Source of the DNA: Solibacillus faecavium
GTDB taxonomy: Bacteria > Bacillota > Bacilli > Bacillales_A > Planococcaceae
DNA length: 64,000 bases
Assembly (NCBI RefSeq): GCF_014836905.1
Contig: NZ_JACSPZ010000001.1
Location: 310,001 to 374,000 of the forward strand
Reading direction: 5' to 3'
Translations under genes and position numbers: made by a program
In this document: in pieces, positions 7,893 through 16,821 of the stretch
Position numbering within the stretch: the stretch's first letter is position 1
How the letters are laid out: every line of letters starts with the position of its first letter
The notes under the pieces: model-generated
Database searches by the model: none
Told to the model about the DNA's origin: nothing
The model's input: the letters and a program-made list of their open reading frames with translations, nothing else

Positions 7893-9922
7893 TCAACATT
7901 CACCACCCCAACACTTTGAATTTCTACTGCTGCATCTAGCTCATTATAAGATAGAATTGGAACTTGTGGGAAATACCGCTCTGTCAACTGTCTTAAATAC
8001 ATACGCACACCTGGTGAGCAAAGCATGATTGGTGATTGCTCCATATAAGATACACGCTCCACTTCCTTTGCTATTGCTTCCAGAACAAATTGTGATTCTT
8101 GCGGATCCATTGCCAAATAGTTTCCATGGTCTGTTTGTTGAATGCTGTCTGCCAATAACTTTTCCACTTTTGCAGAAACAGTAATGACTTTCAGGGCTTG
8201 TTGACCACCAACAAACTGAGCCGTTATTTGTCTTGCCAATGCTTGTCTTACATACTCGGTTAATATATCCGTATCACTCGTAAGTTTTGCATAATCTGCA
8301 AGTGTTTCAAATATAATTGGTAAATTGCGTACGGAAACATTTTCACGTAGTAATTTCGCCAATACTTTTTGCACTTCACCAATTGAGAGTGGCGCTGGGA
8401 TTAATTCGTCTACTAATATCGCATGTGTTTCACGTAAGTGGTCTATCAATTGCTTCGCTTCTTGACGTCCTAGTAAATCATGGGCATTTGCACGAATGAT
8501 TTCCGTTAAATGTGTTGATACAACACTTGGTGGATCCACAACTGTATACCCAAACATTTCTGCATCTTCTTTTACTGCTTCTGTAATCCATTTTGCAGGA
8601 AGGCCGAATGAAGGCTCGATTGTATCAATACCATCAATTGAGTCGTCATCCCCGGGGCTCATTGCTAAATAATGGTCCAGCAATAATTCACCTCTTGCCA
8701 TTTCATTTCCCTTAATCTTAATTCGATATTCATTCGGTTGTAGTTGTATATTATCACGGATACGAACAATTGGAATAACAATCCCAAGTTCTAATGCAAG
8801 CTGACGGCGAATCATGACAACTCTGTCCAGTAAATCCCCACCTTGCGCAGCATCTACCAATGGAATCAACCCATATCCAAATTCAAACTCTATTGGATCT
8901 ACATTTAATAAGTTAATAACATTTTCGGGACTTTTCATCGTATCTGAAGCTACTTCTTCTTCAATTTCCATCATTTCTTCTGGAGTTTCATCCTTTTTAC
9001 GATCCATTAGAAACGCACCAATTGCCAAAACTGCAGCGACAGGCATTGTTATCCAATCAGGAATTGGTGTAAACAATCCGAGCAATAAAATCGTACCTGC
9101 AGCAACATAAAGTAGTTTTGAATGTGCAAATAATTGATCGGTAATATCCGAACCAAGATTTCCTTTAGAGGCAGCACGTGTTACTACAATCCCTGTAGCG
9201 GTTGAAATTAATAACGCGGGAATTTGTGATACAAGTCCGTCACCGACTGTCAGCAGTGAATATTTTGCTGCAGCTTCGCCAAAACTTAGCTCCATTTGCA
9301 CCATACCAATAATCATACCAAACAATAAGTTTATACCTACCATGATAATAGAAGCAATTGCATCACCTTTTACGAACTTTGTAGCACCATCCATCGCGCC
9401 ATAAAAGTCCGCTTCTCCGGATACCTTTTCACGTCGTTCACGCGCTTCCTTCTCGGAAATCATTCCTGCATTTAAATCAGCATCAATACTCATTTGCTTA
9501 CCCGGCATCGCATCCAACGTGAAACGTGCAGCTACTTCAGCAACACGCTCGGCACCTTTTGTAATAACGATGAATTGAATAATAACAAGTAATAGGAAAA
9601 TTACTAAGCCGACTAAAATATTCCCGCCTGTAACGAAATTACCAAATGTCTCTACTACCTGTCCTGCATCACCTTCTGCTAAAATAGCACGTGTTGTTGA
9701 AACCGATAATGCCAGACGGAATAGGGTTAATAAAAGAATAACTGTCGGGAAAATCGAGAAATCAAGAGCTTCTTTCATATTCATGGCTGTTAATAATACA
9801 AGAATCGCCAATGTAATATTGACGATAATTAAAAAGCTTAATAACCAATGTGGAAGAGGGATAATGAGCATCGCTACAACCATAATAACTGCAGCTAAAA
9901 CCCCTAAATCGCGTATTTGCAT
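7889..9922 (-). CDS. flhA: Flagellar export gate protein FlhA
   Basis: FlhA forms the nonameric export-gate ring of the flagellar type III secretion machine. The 677-residue protein has about eight N-terminal membrane helices. The conserved cytoplasmic loop of the FHIPEP family (VSGEADFYGAMDGATKFVKG region) lies between them, and a large cytoplasmic C-terminal domain from about residue 330 binds chaperone-substrate complexes. Length is typical. The ATG start lies 27 bases after the flhB stop, and the stop overlaps flhF by 4 bases. Confidence 0.98.
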   Translation of the reverse strand: MQIRDLGVLAAVIMVVAMLIIPLPHWLLSFLIIVNITLAILVLLTAMNMKEALDFSIFPTVILLLTLFRLALSVSTTRAILAEGDAGQVVETFGNFVTGGNILVGLVIFLLLVIIQFIVITKGAERVAEVAARFTLDAMPGKQMSIDADLNAGMISEKEARERREKVSGEADFYGAMDGATKFVKGDAIASIIMVGINLLFGMIIGMVQMELSFGEAAAKYSLLTVGDGLVSQIPALLISTATGIVVTRAASKGNLGSDITDQLFAHSKLLYVAAGTILLLGLFTPIPDWITMPVAAVLAIGAFLMDRKKDETPEEMMEIEEEVASDTMKSPENVINLLNVDPIEFEFGYGLIPLVDAAQGGDLLDRVVMIRRQLALELGIVIPIVRIRDNIQLQPNEYRIKIKGNEMARGELLLDHYLAMSPGDDDSIDGIDTIEPSFGLPAKWITEAVKEDAEMFGYTVVDPPSVVSTHLTEIIRANAHDLLGRQEAKQLIDHLRETHAILVDELIPAPLSIGEVQKVLAKLLRENVSVRNLPIIFETLADYAKLTSDTDILTEYVRQALARQITAQFVGGQQALKVITVSAKVEKLLADSIQQTDHGNYLAMDPQESQFVLEAIAKEVERVSYMEQSPIMLCSPGVRMYLRQLTERYFPQVPILSYNELDAAVEIQSVGVVNVE

Positions 9923-9949
9923 TGATTGATGTCCCTCCTGAAATCTATG

Positions 9950-11044
9950 TTAAATTTTGCGTTTAATACGGTATACATATGCAAGAACTTCAGCGACCGC
10001 TTTGAAAAATTCTTCAGGCACTGCTTGGCCGATCTCCACTTGATCATACATTGCACGGGCAAGTGGCCGGTTTTCGACCATGATGACATCATGTTCTTTT
10101 GCAATAAGCTTTATTTTTTGGGCAACAAAGTCAGTCCCTTTTGCCACCACTCTTGGCGCATCCATTTCGTCCTCATCATATTTTAACGCAATGGCATAAT
10201 GGGTCGGGTTTGTAATAACCACGTCTGCGGCAGGAATTTCCTGCATCATTCTTCGCATCGCCATTTCCCGTTGACGCTGTTTAATTTTGGACTTGATTAA
10301 AGGATCACCTTCTGCATTTTTATGTTCATCTTTAATATCCTGTTTTGACATTTTCAATTGTTTTTCATATTCAAATCGTTCATAAATATAATCAATCAAT
10401 GCGATGAATATGAGCATTATGGAAGCCGCTATCCCCATAATGGCAGATAAATAGGCAACAGTCGCCAATATTTCTGCGGGACTATGTAAAGCAAGTGATA
10501 ATACATCTTCCAAGTAAATGATGATTACCACTGTCGTAACCGTACCGATCAACGTCACTTTCAATAATGATTTAATTAAATTGACGATTGCCCGGACAGA
10601 TATAATTTTTTTTATCCCTTTAATAGGATCCATTTTCTTTAAATCAATTTTTAAAGTTTCTGTTGTAAATAATAAGCCAAACTGAAAAAAGTTAGCTCCA
10701 ATACCTGCAATCATGGCGACAACCATAATAGGTAAAACTATAATCGCCATCTCTTTTATGGACTCGACATACATATACATAACTGTTTCGGCATTCAGCG
10801 TTTCGATTAACATATTGCGCTCAAGCCCTTGTAATAAAAATCCTTTTACCCCGTTATACATAAATGGTGCGAAAAAGAGTAAAAAGAAAAATGAAAGTAA
10901 TAATAAAAAAGCTGCAGTAACATCTTGACTCTTTAATACTTGTCCCTTTTTACGTGCATCCTGTCGCTTTTTTGGAGTTGCCTTCTCAGTCTTTTCTCCT
11001 GCAAAAAATTGAAGATCTACTTTTATTAAGAGTTTTAACTCCAT
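9950..11044 (-). CDS. flhB: Flagellar export switch protein FlhB
   Basis: FlhB controls the export specificity switch from rod/hook to filament proteins. With the ATG at 11044 it has 364 residues, an N-terminal KTEKATPKKR-type motif, four membrane helices, and a cytoplasmic domain with the self-cleaving NPTH motif (Asn279-Pro280-Thr281-His282). The open frame extends to a GTG at 11056, but AGGTGG at about 11053-11058 is a good ribosome site for the ATG. That N-terminus, leading to VDLQFFAGEKTEKATPKKR, also matches the known Bacillus protein. A stand-alone homologue of its C-terminal domain (ylqH) occurs elsewhere in the window. Confidence 0.97.
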   Translation of the reverse strand: MELKLLIKVDLQFFAGEKTEKATPKKRQDARKKGQVLKSQDVTAAFLLLLSFFFLLFFAPFMYNGVKGFLLQGLERNMLIETLNAETVMYMYVESIKEMAIIVLPIMVVAMIAGIGANFFQFGLLFTTETLKIDLKKMDPIKGIKKIISVRAIVNLIKSLLKVTLIGTVTTVVIIIYLEDVLSLALHSPAEILATVAYLSAIMGIAASIMLIFIALIDYIYERFEYEKQLKMSKQDIKDEHKNAEGDPLIKSKIKQRQREMAMRRMMQEIPAADVVITNPTHYAIALKYDEDEMDAPRVVAKGTDFVAQKIKLIAKEHDVIMVENRPLARAMYDQVEIGQAVPEEFFKAVAEVLAYVYRIKRKI

Positions 11045-11045
11045 C

Positions 11046-11822
11046 TTAGCCACCACCTAAAATAACCATTAAATCACGCAATGAAACAATCATAAATTCA
11101 ATCAGTTCTTTCATAACTCCAACTAATACACCCATTGTCACTATCATTACAAGAAAGCCTACCGCTATTTTAATAGGAAAGCCGATAACAAAAATATTCA
11201 TTTGTGGCACGGTTTTCCCTGTAATCCCTAACGCTAATGTTACTAAAAATAGAGTTGCAACTATTGGAGCTGACATTTGAAATGCAATGGCAAAAACAGA
11301 AACAAACATTTTCATAATAAATAAGACAGTTCCTTCTTCCCCAAATTTCGGAAAGAATTGATCCATTGGTAAAAATTGATAACTATAAAATATACCATCC
11401 AAAAGTAGATGGTGACCGTTAATCGCCAACAATAAAAGCAACGTTAAAAAGTTTAGAAATTGCCCCATTAAAGGAGATTGTGCGCCTGTTTGAGGATCAA
11501 TAATGTTTGCCATCGCAAAGCCCATCTGGAAATCAATGAACCCCCCTGCTATCTGAACAGCAGATATAATAATCATCGCAGCTAAACCTAACATGAGCCC
11601 GATAATGGCTTCTTTTAAAACGAGCAATAAATACACACCATTAATTTCAAATGGTTCCATATTAAACGTGTAATACATCATCCACGCTAAAACAACTGCC
11701 AAAGTAATACGTACTTGTGGGGGGATAGTACGGTAAGAAAATAAAGGTACAGTGACAAAAAATGCAGAAACGCGAACTAAAATTAATAGTAATATTGATA
11801 GATTCGGTATTATTTCCGTCAT
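11046..11822 (-). CDS. fliR: Flagellar export gate protein FliR
   Basis: FliR is a core membrane component of the FliPQR export gate. The 258-residue protein is strongly hydrophobic with about six membrane segments and the family-typical GFIDFQMGFAMANIIDPQTG stretch near the middle. I chose the ATG at 11822, four bases after the fliQ stop and preceded by GGGTGAG, rather than the in-frame TTG at 11834 that overlaps fliQ. It ends one base before the flhB ATG. The order fliP-fliQ-fliR-flhB-flhA is the classic export-gate cluster. Confidence 0.95.
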   Translation of the reverse strand: MTEIIPNLSILLLILVRVSAFFVTVPLFSYRTIPPQVRITLAVVLAWMMYYTFNMEPFEINGVYLLLVLKEAIIGLMLGLAAMIIISAVQIAGGFIDFQMGFAMANIIDPQTGAQSPLMGQFLNFLTLLLLLAINGHHLLLDGIFYSYQFLPMDQFFPKFGEEGTVLFIMKMFVSVFAIAFQMSAPIVATLFLVTLALGITGKTVPQMNIFVIGFPIKIAVGFLVMIVTMGVLVGVMKELIEFMIVSLRDLMVILGGG

Positions 11823-11826
11823 TTTC

Positions 11827-12096
11827 TCACCCAATATACCGGACTAAATTATTCAAAATATCATGAAAATAATCTGTCATTCTTGAAATCATAAAAGGAC
11901 CAAAAAATATAATCGCAACTAATACAGCTACGATTTTTGGTACGAAAGCCAATGTCTGCTCTTGAATGGAAGTTGTTGCCTGAAAAATACTTACAACTAG
12001 ACCGCTAGCTAAAGCGATTAAAAGTAATGGTCCCGAAACTATCAATATTGTAAAAACTGCATTTTCTGCAACTGCAATGACCATTTCCTGTGTCAC
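11827..12096 (-). CDS. fliQ: Flagellar export gate protein FliQ
   Basis: FliQ is the small two-helix membrane subunit of the FliPQR export gate. The 89-residue length equals the B. subtilis protein, and the core VSIFQATTSIQEQTLAFVPK is strongly conserved. The start is a GTG at 12096, preceded by AGGGGAT about ten bases upstream. An internal ATG four codons later would remove conserved N-terminal residues. Transmembrane helices lie near residues 12-37 and 47-70. Confidence 0.95.
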   Translation of the reverse strand: MTQEMVIAVAENAVFTILIVSGPLLLIALASGLVVSIFQATTSIQEQTLAFVPKIVAVLVAIIFFGPFMISRMTDYFHDILNNLVRYIG

Positions 12097-12109
12097 TATG
12101 TATCATCCC

Positions 12110-12775
12110 CTAAAAACTTTGAAGTAAAGATTTCATCACTAAATACCAACCATCGACGAGTACAAACAGCAATATTTTAAATGGTAGTGAAATCATTACT
12201 GGAGGTAGCATCATCATCCCCATTGACATAAGTGTACTTGCGACAACCATATCAATAACTAAAAATGGAATAAAAATCATAAAACCCATTTGGAAAGCTG
12301 TTTTAATTTCACTTAAAGCAAATGCAGGTACTAACAGCGTCATCGGAATTTCTTCTATCGAATCCGGATACTCCGCTTGGTTATATTCTATAAATAATTC
12401 CAGATCTTTTTGCCTAGTATGCTGTGCCATAAATTGTTTAAATGGTATCGTTGCCCTGTCATACGCTTCTTCTAAATTGATTTCTTCATCAAAAAGCGGC
12501 TGCAATGCCTGCTCATTTACTTGCTGGAATGTCGGCGCCATGATAAAAAATGTTAAAAATAATGCCAAGCCGATAATGACTTGGTTCGGAGGCATTTGGT
12601 TTGTCGCAAGGGCCGTCCTAGTAAATGACAGTACGATGACAATACGAGCGAACGATGTCATTAATATTAAAAGACTTGGTGCTAATGAGAGAACCGTCAA
12701 CAGGAATAATAGCGTAACCGATGTGGATACATTTCCCGGGTCGCTTTCAGAAAAGACGGAAAGAAGATCGTTCAT
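12110..12775 (-). CDS. fliP: Flagellar export gate protein FliP
   Basis: FliP is the pentameric core of the flagellar export gate. The 221-residue product equals the usual Bacillus length. It shows a hydrophobic N-terminal helix, the family block SFARIVIVLSFTRTALATNQMPPNQV (given by its central residues MTSFARIVIVLS), and C-terminal helices ending at VDGWYLVMKSLLQSF. The start overlaps the fliO stop by four bases (ATGA). Nothing in the sequence suggests a defect. Confidence 0.96.
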   Translation of the reverse strand: MNDLLSVFSESDPGNVSTSVTLLFLLTVLSLAPSLLILMTSFARIVIVLSFTRTALATNQMPPNQVIIGLALFLTFFIMAPTFQQVNEQALQPLFDEEINLEEAYDRATIPFKQFMAQHTRQKDLELFIEYNQAEYPDSIEEIPMTLLVPAFALSEIKTAFQMGFMIFIPFLVIDMVVASTLMSMGMMMLPPVMISLPFKILLFVLVDGWYLVMKSLLQSF

Positions 12776-13455
12776 CGTTCATCACGCTCCCGCTCTTTCC
12801 AACGCTCTAACTCATTACTACGCTGTTTTTTTATTTCCCCTATTTTTTCATTGAACATATCATTAAATTTAGGGCTATTCGATACATCTTCCGGTCGGTT
12901 CTTTTTTGAAAATTTTCTGAACAGCTCTGCAATATACGGTGAAGTATTCATCATAGTTTGGTTGCTTTCAGTTTGACTTAGCAATTGTTCAATTTCCTCT
13001 TCGGAATCGATTTCCTTGAGAAGCTGAATATTATCCCCTACACCTACTACATATACATTTTTACCGATTAACAGTAATTGTACGGACTTTTGCTGCCCTA
13101 CAGACAAGCCGCCGATATTTTTAACTACGGCATTTTGTTGATAGTTTAAGTTACGTTTGTTTAAATACTTCAAAATAAACAATAATAGCCCTAGTACAAA
13201 TACAAGTGCTATTAAAACTTTTATGTAATCCAAGAAACCGATGCTGTCAGATGCCGATTCAGTAGATTCTGCGTCGGCATCTGTAACATTATCTTCTGAA
13301 ATATTTTCTTCCGAACATACTTCAGGATTTTCATTACAGTTCTCATATACGTTACTTACCATCGCAAAAGTTCCATTTGAGATTGGTGCAAACAATGCCG
13401 TCATCAATACTATTCCAACAGCAAGCCAAAATCGAAATGATTTTTTTGCTTTCAT
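12772..13455 (-). CDS. fliO: Flagellar biosynthesis protein FliO (FliZ), export-gate assembly factor
   Basis: FliO (named FliZ in B. subtilis) stabilises FliP during export-gate assembly. The 227-residue protein has an N-terminal signal-like hydrophobic segment (about residues 10-30) and an acidic extracytoplasmic region with two cysteines (Cys39 and Cys47). A membrane helix follows around residues 76-95, then a cytoplasmic FliO domain (SVGQQKSVQLLLIGKNVYVVG) and a charged basic tail. It lies 4 bases after cheY and overlaps fliP by 4. The family is poorly conserved outside the FliO domain, so the name rests on that block and on position. Confidence 0.9.
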   Translation of the reverse strand: MKAKKSFRFWLAVGIVLMTALFAPISNGTFAMVSNVYENCNENPEVCSEENISEDNVTDADAESTESASDSIGFLDYIKVLIALVFVLGLLLFILKYLNKRNLNYQQNAVVKNIGGLSVGQQKSVQLLLIGKNVYVVGVGDNIQLLKEIDSEEEIEQLLSQTESNQTMMNTSPYIAELFRKFSKKNRPEDVSNSPKFNDMFNEKIGEIKKQRSNELERWKERERDER

Positions 13456-13459
13456 ATCA

Positions 13460-13822
13460 TTAACCTAATGCTTTTTGAATGGCTTCGATTACACGGTCAG
13501 CTTGGAATGGCTTAACTATAAAATCTTTTGCACCGGCTTGAATTGCATCAATTACCATAGCTTGTTGTCCCATTGCTGAGCACATAATGACCACAGCATT
13601 TGGATCTGTGCCTTTAATTGCTTTTAATGCCGCAATGCCATCCATCTCAGGCATTGTAATATCCATTGTCACTAAATCCGGACGTAGCTCATTGTACTTT
13701 TCAACTGCCTGGATACCATCAGCTGCTTCCCCAATTACTTCATAGCCATTTTTCGTTAGAATATCCTTAATCATCATGCGCATGAAAGCTGCATCGTCAA
13801 CAATTAAAATTCTTTTAGACAT
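13460..13822 (-). CDS. cheY: Chemotaxis response regulator CheY
   Basis: CheY-P binds the FliM/FliY switch to control flagellar rotation. The 120-residue single receiver domain has the acidic pair Asp9-Asp10, phosphorylation site Asp54 (VTMDITMPEMDG), a conserved switch Ser/Thr in IMCSAMG, and the conserved Lys in FIVKPF. There is no output domain. It lies between fliY and fliO, as in B. subtilis, away from the cheBAWCD cluster, next to the gene for its own phosphatase and switch partner. Confidence 0.98.
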   Translation of the reverse strand: MSKRILIVDDAAFMRMMIKDILTKNGYEVIGEAADGIQAVEKYNELRPDLVTMDITMPEMDGIAALKAIKGTDPNAVVIMCSAMGQQAMVIDAIQAGAKDFIVKPFQADRVIEAIQKALG

Positions 13823-13846
13823 ACTCTGATTCCTCCAATTAGAAAA

Positions 13847-15079
13847 CTATCTTAGATTGTTCAAGCGATCGGCTTGACTTAAAATATCTGTGATTCGAAC
13901 ACCAAAGTTCTCATCAATTACTACTACTTCACCTTTTGCGATTAACCGGCTATTTACTAAAATATCAACAGGCTCACCTGCAAGCTTATCAAGCTCAATT
14001 ACAGAACCACTGGAAAGCTCCAATATTTCTTTTACTGAACGCTTTGTACGTCCCAACTCCACTGTTACCTGCAATGGAATGTCAAGCAGCATATTTAAAT
14101 TGCGTGCTTCTGTCTGTGTTATATTTGCAGATTCGAAGCTAGCAAATTGAGCTTGCTGAACATTTGCTGTTGGTGCCGAATAAACCGGTTGTTGGTACAT
14201 TTGCTGTTGTGCCGGTTGTTCGTACATTGGTTGCTGATACATTGGCTGCTGGACCGGTTGCTCATGCATCGGCTGTTGAACTTGCTGTTGTTGTACATTT
14301 TGTTCCTGTTGCATCGTTTGTTGTGGTTCTGGTTGTGATACCGGTGCAGGCGGAGCTGCTGTAGTTGCAACAATAGGCTCGTCAGTTTCTCCCAATAATG
14401 ACTTTACTATTTTTTTACTAAACTTTAAAGGCAGTAATTGCATTAAATTTGAATCTATTAATTCCCCTATGCGCAATCTAAATGAAATTTTCACTAATAA
14501 ATCATCCGGCGGTATATTATCTGTACCTTCATTTTGCGAAAGGTTCATTAAATCAATGGACGGTGGTGAAATATCCACCTTTTGATTAAATACAGTCGAC
14601 ATCGATGTAGCAGCAGAACCCATCATTTGATTCATCGCTTCCTGTACTGCACTTAATTGTATTTCATTTAACTGGGGTTTCGGGTTTAACCCATCCCCAC
14701 CAAGCATTAAGTCCGCTATAATTGCAGCATCTGATTGTTTAATTACAAGTAAATTCATACCTGATAAACCAACAGTATATTCTACTTGAACGGCAACGTA
14801 AGGATTTGGAAATTCCTCTTCTAAACGATTACGATTAATCATTGTGATACTTGGCGTTGTAATATCAACTTTTTGTCCTAATAATGCAGATAAAGCAGTG
14901 GCAGAACTTCCGAACGATATATTTCCTACCTCACCTAATGCATCAATTTCTATTGGAGTTAAGTAATCCTCAACTTTCACTTCTTCTTTTTGAGGTTCCA
15001 AATTGGCAGAGACATCATCTAGTGTCTCCCCTCTTAATAGGGCCTCTATCTCTTCTTGGGAGAGCATTTCATCACTCAT
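13847..15079 (-). CDS. fliY: Flagellar motor switch phosphatase FliY
   Basis: FliY is the Gram-positive switch protein that replaces FliN and dephosphorylates CheY-P. The 410-residue protein has three parts. An N-terminal CheY-P binding peptide (LSQEEIEALLRGE) is followed by a CheC-like phosphatase domain with two sites (EIDALGEVGN and SAVQEAMNQ). The C-terminal SpoA/FliN domain (about residues 335-405) shows VELGRTKRSVKEILEL. A low-complexity linker at about residues 240-310, rich in Gln, Pro, Met and Tyr, joins the two domains. It overlaps fliM by 8 bases. Confidence 0.97.
   Translation of the reverse strand: MSDEMLSQEEIEALLRGETLDDVSANLEPQKEEVKVEDYLTPIEIDALGEVGNISFGSSATALSALLGQKVDITTPSITMINRNRLEEEFPNPYVAVQVEYTVGLSGMNLLVIKQSDAAIIADLMLGGDGLNPKPQLNEIQLSAVQEAMNQMMGSAATSMSTVFNQKVDISPPSIDLMNLSQNEGTDNIPPDDLLVKISFRLRIGELIDSNLMQLLPLKFSKKIVKSLLGETDEPIVATTAAPPAPVSQPEPQQTMQQEQNVQQQQVQQPMHEQPVQQPMYQQPMYEQPAQQQMYQQPVYSAPTANVQQAQFASFESANITQTEARNLNMLLDIPLQVTVELGRTKRSVKEILELSSGSVIELDKLAGEPVDILVNSRLIAKGEVVVIDENFGVRITDILSQADRLNNLR
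14170..14315 (-). repeat. Degenerate coding repeat in the FliY linker
   Basis: The FliY linker is encoded by imperfect short repeats that specify variants of Glu/Gln-Gln-Pro-Met-Tyr/His-Glu/Gln-Gln-Pro, about ten or more times. All frames stay open here because of the low complexity, which produces false overlapping frames on both strands. Such repeats can change in number between strains. Confidence 0.7.
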
Positions 15080-16067
15080 CTTCGTCTCCTCCTTTCAAAG
15101 GTTCGATAATTTGAACAGCCATTTTTTTATTTAATTTTCCAGGCTGTACGGTGAATTTAGGTAAATCCCCTACTTTTAAAGTTAACGGATGATCAATTTT
15201 TTGATTTAGCGGAATGACATCGCCTATCGTCATCCCCAAGAAATCTTCAATTGTAATATCTGTCGTACCTAATTCGGCAATAACAGGTAATTTTGCTTGT
15301 TTCACTCGTGTTTCAAGCATCTTTGTTTGTTCAGGAGAAATCTCCTTCGTATTAGTCTGCATCCAGTAACGAACAGATAAATTCGGTACAATTGGCTCCA
15401 ATACGACATGCGGTATACAAATATTAATCATCCCTGTCGTTTCACCAATAATAGTATTCAATGAAATGACAACAACGGTTTCATTTGGTGAAATCATTTG
15501 TAAGAACTGTGGGTTAACTTCTAATTCTACAAGCATCGGATCGATTTCAGCAATATTTTCCCATGCCTCCCGTAAATTATCAAATGAACGTTCAAATAGA
15601 TTCGTCATAATTTTCGTTTCTATTTCGGTTAAATTATCGACATTGCTATGACTTGCACCCGTTCCGCCCATTAAGCGATCCAACATTGAATAGGCAATAT
15701 TCGGGTTAATCTCCATTAGTATATTGCCATCTAATGGCGGCACCTCAAATACATTAATTAATGTCATATTCGGTATAGAACGAACAAATTCTTCAAATGG
15801 AATTTGGTCAACAGATGCAACTGTTATTTGTACATAGCTTCTTAACTGAGCAGAAAAGAAGGTTGTTAACAGTCGTGCAAAATTTTCATGTATACGGGTC
15901 AAACTTCGGATTTGGTCTTTAGAGAAGCGTAATGCACGTTTAAAGTCATACACTTTAACTTTCCGTGTTTCGTCTTCTTTTTTCATGTCCGCTGCCGACA
16001 TTTCTCCTGTTGAAATCGCTGACAAAAGCGCATCAATTTCGGATTGGGACATTATATCTCCTGCCAT
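15072..16067 (-). CDS. fliM: Flagellar motor switch protein FliM
   Basis: FliM is the CheY-P receptor of the flagellar C-ring. The 331-residue protein has the N-terminal CheY-binding peptide (LSAIS-type, from SQSEIDALLSAI), a CheC-like middle domain with the GGTG loop, and a C-terminal SpoA domain. I kept the ATG at 16067 because GGAGGTG lies 5-6 bases upstream and the Met-Ala-Gly-Asp N-terminus parallels B. subtilis FliM. A later in-frame ATG at 16052 also has a plausible site. The end overlaps fliY by 8 bases. Confidence 0.97.
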   Translation of the reverse strand: MAGDIMSQSEIDALLSAISTGEMSAADMKKEDETRKVKVYDFKRALRFSKDQIRSLTRIHENFARLLTTFFSAQLRSYVQITVASVDQIPFEEFVRSIPNMTLINVFEVPPLDGNILMEINPNIAYSMLDRLMGGTGASHSNVDNLTEIETKIMTNLFERSFDNLREAWENIAEIDPMLVELEVNPQFLQMISPNETVVVISLNTIIGETTGMINICIPHVVLEPIVPNLSVRYWMQTNTKEISPEQTKMLETRVKQAKLPVIAELGTTDITIEDFLGMTIGDVIPLNQKIDHPLTLKVGDLPKFTVQPGKLNKKMAVQIIEPLKGGDEDE

Positions 16068-16109
16068 TTGCCCACCTCCATTTCAAGATATAAAATAATG
16101 TAAATTCAT

Positions 16110-16535
16110 TTATTGAAGTACATATGAAGTAATATATACTTGTGTAATCTCTCCAACTTGCATTAACTCATTTACTTGAGATTTTATCGAATTCTGGAAA
16201 GCTATTTTACCTTGTTTACCTTCCAAAGCCTCTTCTTCCATTTCTGAAAGTTCCTGAATAACGATGTTTTTCACTTGGAAATCACGTTTCAGTAATTCTT
16301 CTCCAGCTTTTTTATCTGAAGCCTGAATTTTTAATGTTATTCGAACAAAGCTTCCATCAGCTAAATTCGTTGTAATTTCCGGGATATCGACTGATGACTC
16401 AACAATTTCATCGATTGACGGACCACTTGATTTTTGTTTATCAAGCTGAGTTATTAATACCACTACAATAATACCTAATAGTGTAATAGTCACTAAAATA
16501 ATGAGCATTATCGTTAATAATTTATTATTCTTCAT
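16110..16535 (-). CDS. fliL: Flagellar basal body-associated protein FliL
   Basis: FliL is a single-pass membrane protein that associates with the stators around the flagellar motor. With the ATG at 16535 it has 141 residues: a short basic N-terminus, one membrane helix (about residues 7-30), and a periplasm-side FliL domain with LADGSFVRITLKIQ and a C-terminal helix. The longer GTG start at 16544 is less likely because GAGGTGA at 16543-16548 is well placed as the ribosome site for the ATG. The gene overlaps the end of swrD. Confidence 0.93.
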   Translation of the reverse strand: MKNNKLLTIMLIILVTITLLGIIVVVLITQLDKQKSSGPSIDEIVESSVDIPEITTNLADGSFVRITLKIQASDKKAGEELLKRDFQVKNIVIQELSEMEEEALEGKQGKIAFQNSIKSQVNELMQVGEITQVYITSYVLQ

Positions 16536-16746
16536 CTTCTTCACCTCTTAGATGCGGATTAGATAAAACTTGTATATTTTGATAAAATACCTTCACCTTC
16601 TGCCGCACCTGTTCTTCAGTTTCTAAAACAATGAATTTACGCCCAGTCGTCAGCGTAATTTGGGTATCTGGAAAAGCTTCGACTGTTTCTATGTATAGAG
16701 CATTTAAAGTAAATGCTTTGCCATTCAGACGAGTTACTTCGATCAT
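16525..16746 (-). CDS. swrD: Swarming motility protein SwrD (FlbD family)
   Basis: SwrD/FlbD proteins are small; in B. subtilis SwrD raises flagellar motor power for swarming. The 73-residue protein is an unmistakable family member (IEVTRLNGKAFTLNALYIE, then a Glu/Asp-rich end). It lies between flgE and fliL, as in B. subtilis. No Shine-Dalgarno lies in the usual window before the ATG. Instead an AAAGGGGGGG run sits about 37 bases upstream, on the far side of a strong GC hairpin, which suggests structure-dependent translation. Confidence 0.92.
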   Translation of the reverse strand: MIEVTRLNGKAFTLNALYIETVEAFPDTQITLTTGRKFIVLETEEQVRQKVKVFYQNIQVLSNPHLRGEEDEE

Positions 16747-16753
16747 TGAAATA

Positions 16754-16793
16754 GGGCCGGAACTGCACTTGAGAGCCGGCCCGCCCCCCCTTT
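16754..16793 (-). promoter_or_regulatory. GC hairpin and poly-G Shine-Dalgarno upstream of swrD
   Basis: On the minus strand AAAGGGGGGG (16793-16784) is followed by one C, then a perfect 7-bp stem GGGCCGG/CCGGCCC with a 15-base loop. TATTTCA and the swrD ATG come next. With the hairpin folded, the poly-G run would be 8 bases from the ATG in effective distance. There is no T-run, so it is not a normal terminator. Confidence 0.55.
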
Positions 16794-16821
16794 ACAATGA
16801 ATATATAATTTGTATTTTAGA

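Noticed and set aside
14119-14373. Minus-strand frame inside fliY, and plus-strand frames at 14147-14364
   Set aside because: All frames are open because the FliY linker is low-complexity; the products are runs of a few residues with no start signals.
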